Source: Sipunculus nudus
Taxonomy: Eukaryota; Annelida; Sipuncula; Golfingiida; Sipunculidae
Assembly: GCA_026874595.1 (NCBI GenBank)
Contig: CM049307.1
Location: 27,998,362 to 28,062,361 of the forward strand
Direction of reading: 5' to 3'
Length of the DNA stretch: 64,000 nt
Positions 61,971 through 64,000 of this stretch are shown here, piece after piece. The notes below the pieces were generated by a model. The model was not told the DNA's origin. It saw nothing but the letters and a program-made list of their open reading frames with translations, and did not search any database. The position numbers and the translations under genes were made by a program. The first letter of the stretch is position 1; every line of letters starts with the position of its first letter.

Positions 61971-62945
61971 TAGACTGGTATCCCGCTCTATTATGGCACC
62001 GCTGCTTTAGGCAAATCATAGAGACGGGCGTACTGCGCCATCTTATGTTCTCCCTGCAGACTGGTTCCAACTCCTGTATGTATTATATATGATAAAACTA
62101 AGCATTTCGTTTGCTCAGAGAAGTTACCAAAAGTTGGCTGTTCATTAAGTGTGACATTAATGATTAGATTAATAGATATTAATAATAAATCATTGCTCCG
62201 TACAGTGGAATAATAAAGATTCAGTATATCGTATTATCTATACATCCATCATTCAATTTTTGTGCAACAACTCATTCTTCAATATTTGAGAACTAGAAAT
62301 AACTAAAGAAAGTTATTTTATAAAAAAAATCTTCACGGATAATCAACGAGGATTGCGAAAATGTCTATGACGACCGGTATGAGCGTGCATACTGGAGTTG
62401 GAACCAGTCTACAGTTAAGTCAGGAATTGCAACTGGGAGTCCTTAAGATGGCGTTGAACGCCTGTCTCTATGGGTCACGTGGTCCTATTTGTTTACATGA
62501 CCTGGGGTCACCACACCAAGCCCTGAACCTGAAGGAGAGTAGTAAATGGTCTGGCTTTCTCTGGTTGGCTCTAGCCATCATGTGCTGGAGCATCAAAAAC
62601 ACCCCATTGTTTGATTTTTAAGTATGTTAAGCATAATTCCCAATAAAATTGACAGTATTGGTCAATTTTTTTTAAATCTATGGCCAATCAAAGAGATGTT
62701 GTCCAAATGCTTGTTTGGGACTGCTTGGTGGGGTATTTTGGGCTTCACTGCATTCGGGCCAGGATGGTTAAAAAAGGAGATACACAAGCCCACTTTTTCT
62801 TGGTCAAGTTTGACTGAAGAAACAACAAATTCTCAGGTAAAAAAAAGTTTAATATCAGAATTTATTTTGAAAATTATTTAAAAGAGGCCCAAACCTCAGG
62901 TGTTTTATAGATGTTATATAGGGAAAATAAATACAACCACGTGTC

Positions 62946-63241
62946 CTATGCTTGGCTCAGGGCCATAATAGAGCAGGGTACCAGTCTACTTTCTGCATGG
63001 ACATCCGAGGGGGATGGACTTGTCGATGTGGTGACAGGTTCATGTGAAACAGTGAGAGGCGTGTTCAGTGTCAGGGAGATGGTGTAGTAATCCCTCAGAG
63101 TAGGTGTCAGAACTGTTAACACAAAGCGATGCCACAGTGACTTGCCATGCATGCGTTTAAGCAGAGGGTTCAGCACAGCTGAGATAATTACGTTATCAGT
63201 GTCGCAGAGTAAATGGCGGAGGTCACAGTTCAGTGAGCCAG
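62946..63241 (-). CDS. Unassigned open frame, possible exon or repeat-borne fragment
   Basis: About 98 codons from after a TAG at 63242 to a TAG at 62946, with coding-like composition: LNCDLRHLLCDTDNVIISAV, LNPLLKRMHGKSLWHRFVL and a Ser/Thr/Pro-rich tail. A hydrophobic block is followed by a basic patch. I do not recognise it. The last codons overlap a 27 bp motif repeated in inverse orientation at 61971-61997, so at least that end may belong to a repeat. No clear splice acceptor is seen. Confidence 0.2.
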
Positions 63242-63720
63242 GGCGCTATTCGTGCGTCTCCATGGGAAGGACTGTCGGGATGGGTGAATACGTAAGAAGA
63301 ACAGTTCATGGACCACTTTGTCATGAGAGAAGCATTGCAGTTCGAATGAATCCGATAACTGTCAGCATATGGACATTTAAGATTTATGGATCATTATTGT
63401 GACTGACCATCACTGTGGGTTGTTTTCCCCCTTAAATAAATATATTGACGTTTAAATCTCAGTCTCGTTGATTTTGTGCGATTGCGTGTATCTCAATTTC
63501 ATTTCCGCAAAAATACAAATTTACGTTTAGATATAACATGCGAATCTCAAAATGAGTGTATTCATGTTCCCTAGACGCATTATCACCAAAACCTTGAACC
63601 TTCATGATACATTCCCTGGCAGAAAAAGTGCAGCCACATAAAATGTTTAAAATGTAATACCTATGCTAATAAAGAAGGTGTAACATCTTGATGTAATGTT
63701 TTCGTAATGTTACATCAGCA

Positions 63721-64000
63721 TTTTTGCGAGCCATACCTTGTAAAGGCACGTTGTTTCTCCTTTCTGTTACGACATGTGTCCTTTAACGGGTTTAAACTCC
63801 TGCCAAGAGAGGGCGTTTCCCTTTTCTGTTACGACACGTGTCTTGTAAAGGTTTTAATATGTCCTTTTCAAACTCCTACTGAGGGAGGGTGTTTCCTTTT
63901 TCTGTTACGACACGTGTCTTGTAAAGGTTTTATTCTGTCCTTTTCAAACTCCTACTGAGGGAGGGTGTTTCCATTTCAGTAACGGATCAATGCTGTCCTT
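63721..64000 (+). repeat. 76 bp tandem repeats, running off the window
   Basis: TGTTACGACACGTGTC (first unit CATGTGTC) starts at 63765, 63827 and 63903. The last full step is 76 bp; the first is 62 bp because of a deletion. Units end CAAACTCCTACTGAGGGAGGG. Each carries the palindrome GACACGTGTC. Confidence 0.85.

Overview
The window is AT-rich eukaryotic DNA that is almost entirely non-coding. It looks like an invertebrate, most likely a bivalve mollusc. The main reason is three copies of a pearl-like repeat element: a fixed 5' end, tandem cores, an (ACGG)n-type microsatellite, and a 3' end closed by a hairpin. Pearl elements are known from oysters and clams. L1-type LINE relics, tRNA-derived SINE pieces, a hAT MITE and many minisatellites fit the same picture. 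The species cannot be named from the sequence.

Layout. 1-6976: the ORF2 (endonuclease and reverse transcriptase) of an L1-like LINE on the minus strand, split in its RT domain by a 3.7 kb pearl-like element (1546-5293). About 8280-10560: a decayed array of 140-200 bp repeats. 10966-11792: a frameshifted LINE ORF1 on the plus strand with no ORF2 behind it. 13165-15995: a complete second pearl-like element. 18579-19466: a non-autonomous hAT element. 20308-20781: an interrupted reading frame that reads like a secreted protein. 26093-26242: a possible small terminal exon. 28919-31697: a badly decayed transposase-like gene. 42328 to about 44105: a third pearl-like element lacking its 3' end. 44877-48062: a 3.2 kb minisatellite with higher-order structure. 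50513-54800: several short or decayed repeat arrays. 56542-58072: the one convincing host gene piece, a 3'-terminal coding exon of about 509 codons on the minus strand. 59014-59402: a 389 bp two-LTR miniature retrotransposon (TRIM-like) whose LTRs carry tRNA-like pol III boxes. 59718 to about 60950: a second, distinct family with the same 3'-terminal architecture as the pearl-like elements. 63721-64000: 76 bp tandem repeats that run off the edge.

The features do not form a pathway. The window is best read as a record of transposition: elements inserted into elements, tandem cores expanding inside mobile elements, and a satellite whose first unit keeps the ancestral form. The observations most worth following are the TRIM-like element with a pol III-type LTR, the terminal signature shared by two otherwise different elements, and the pearl insertion that can be placed to within two bases inside the LINE.
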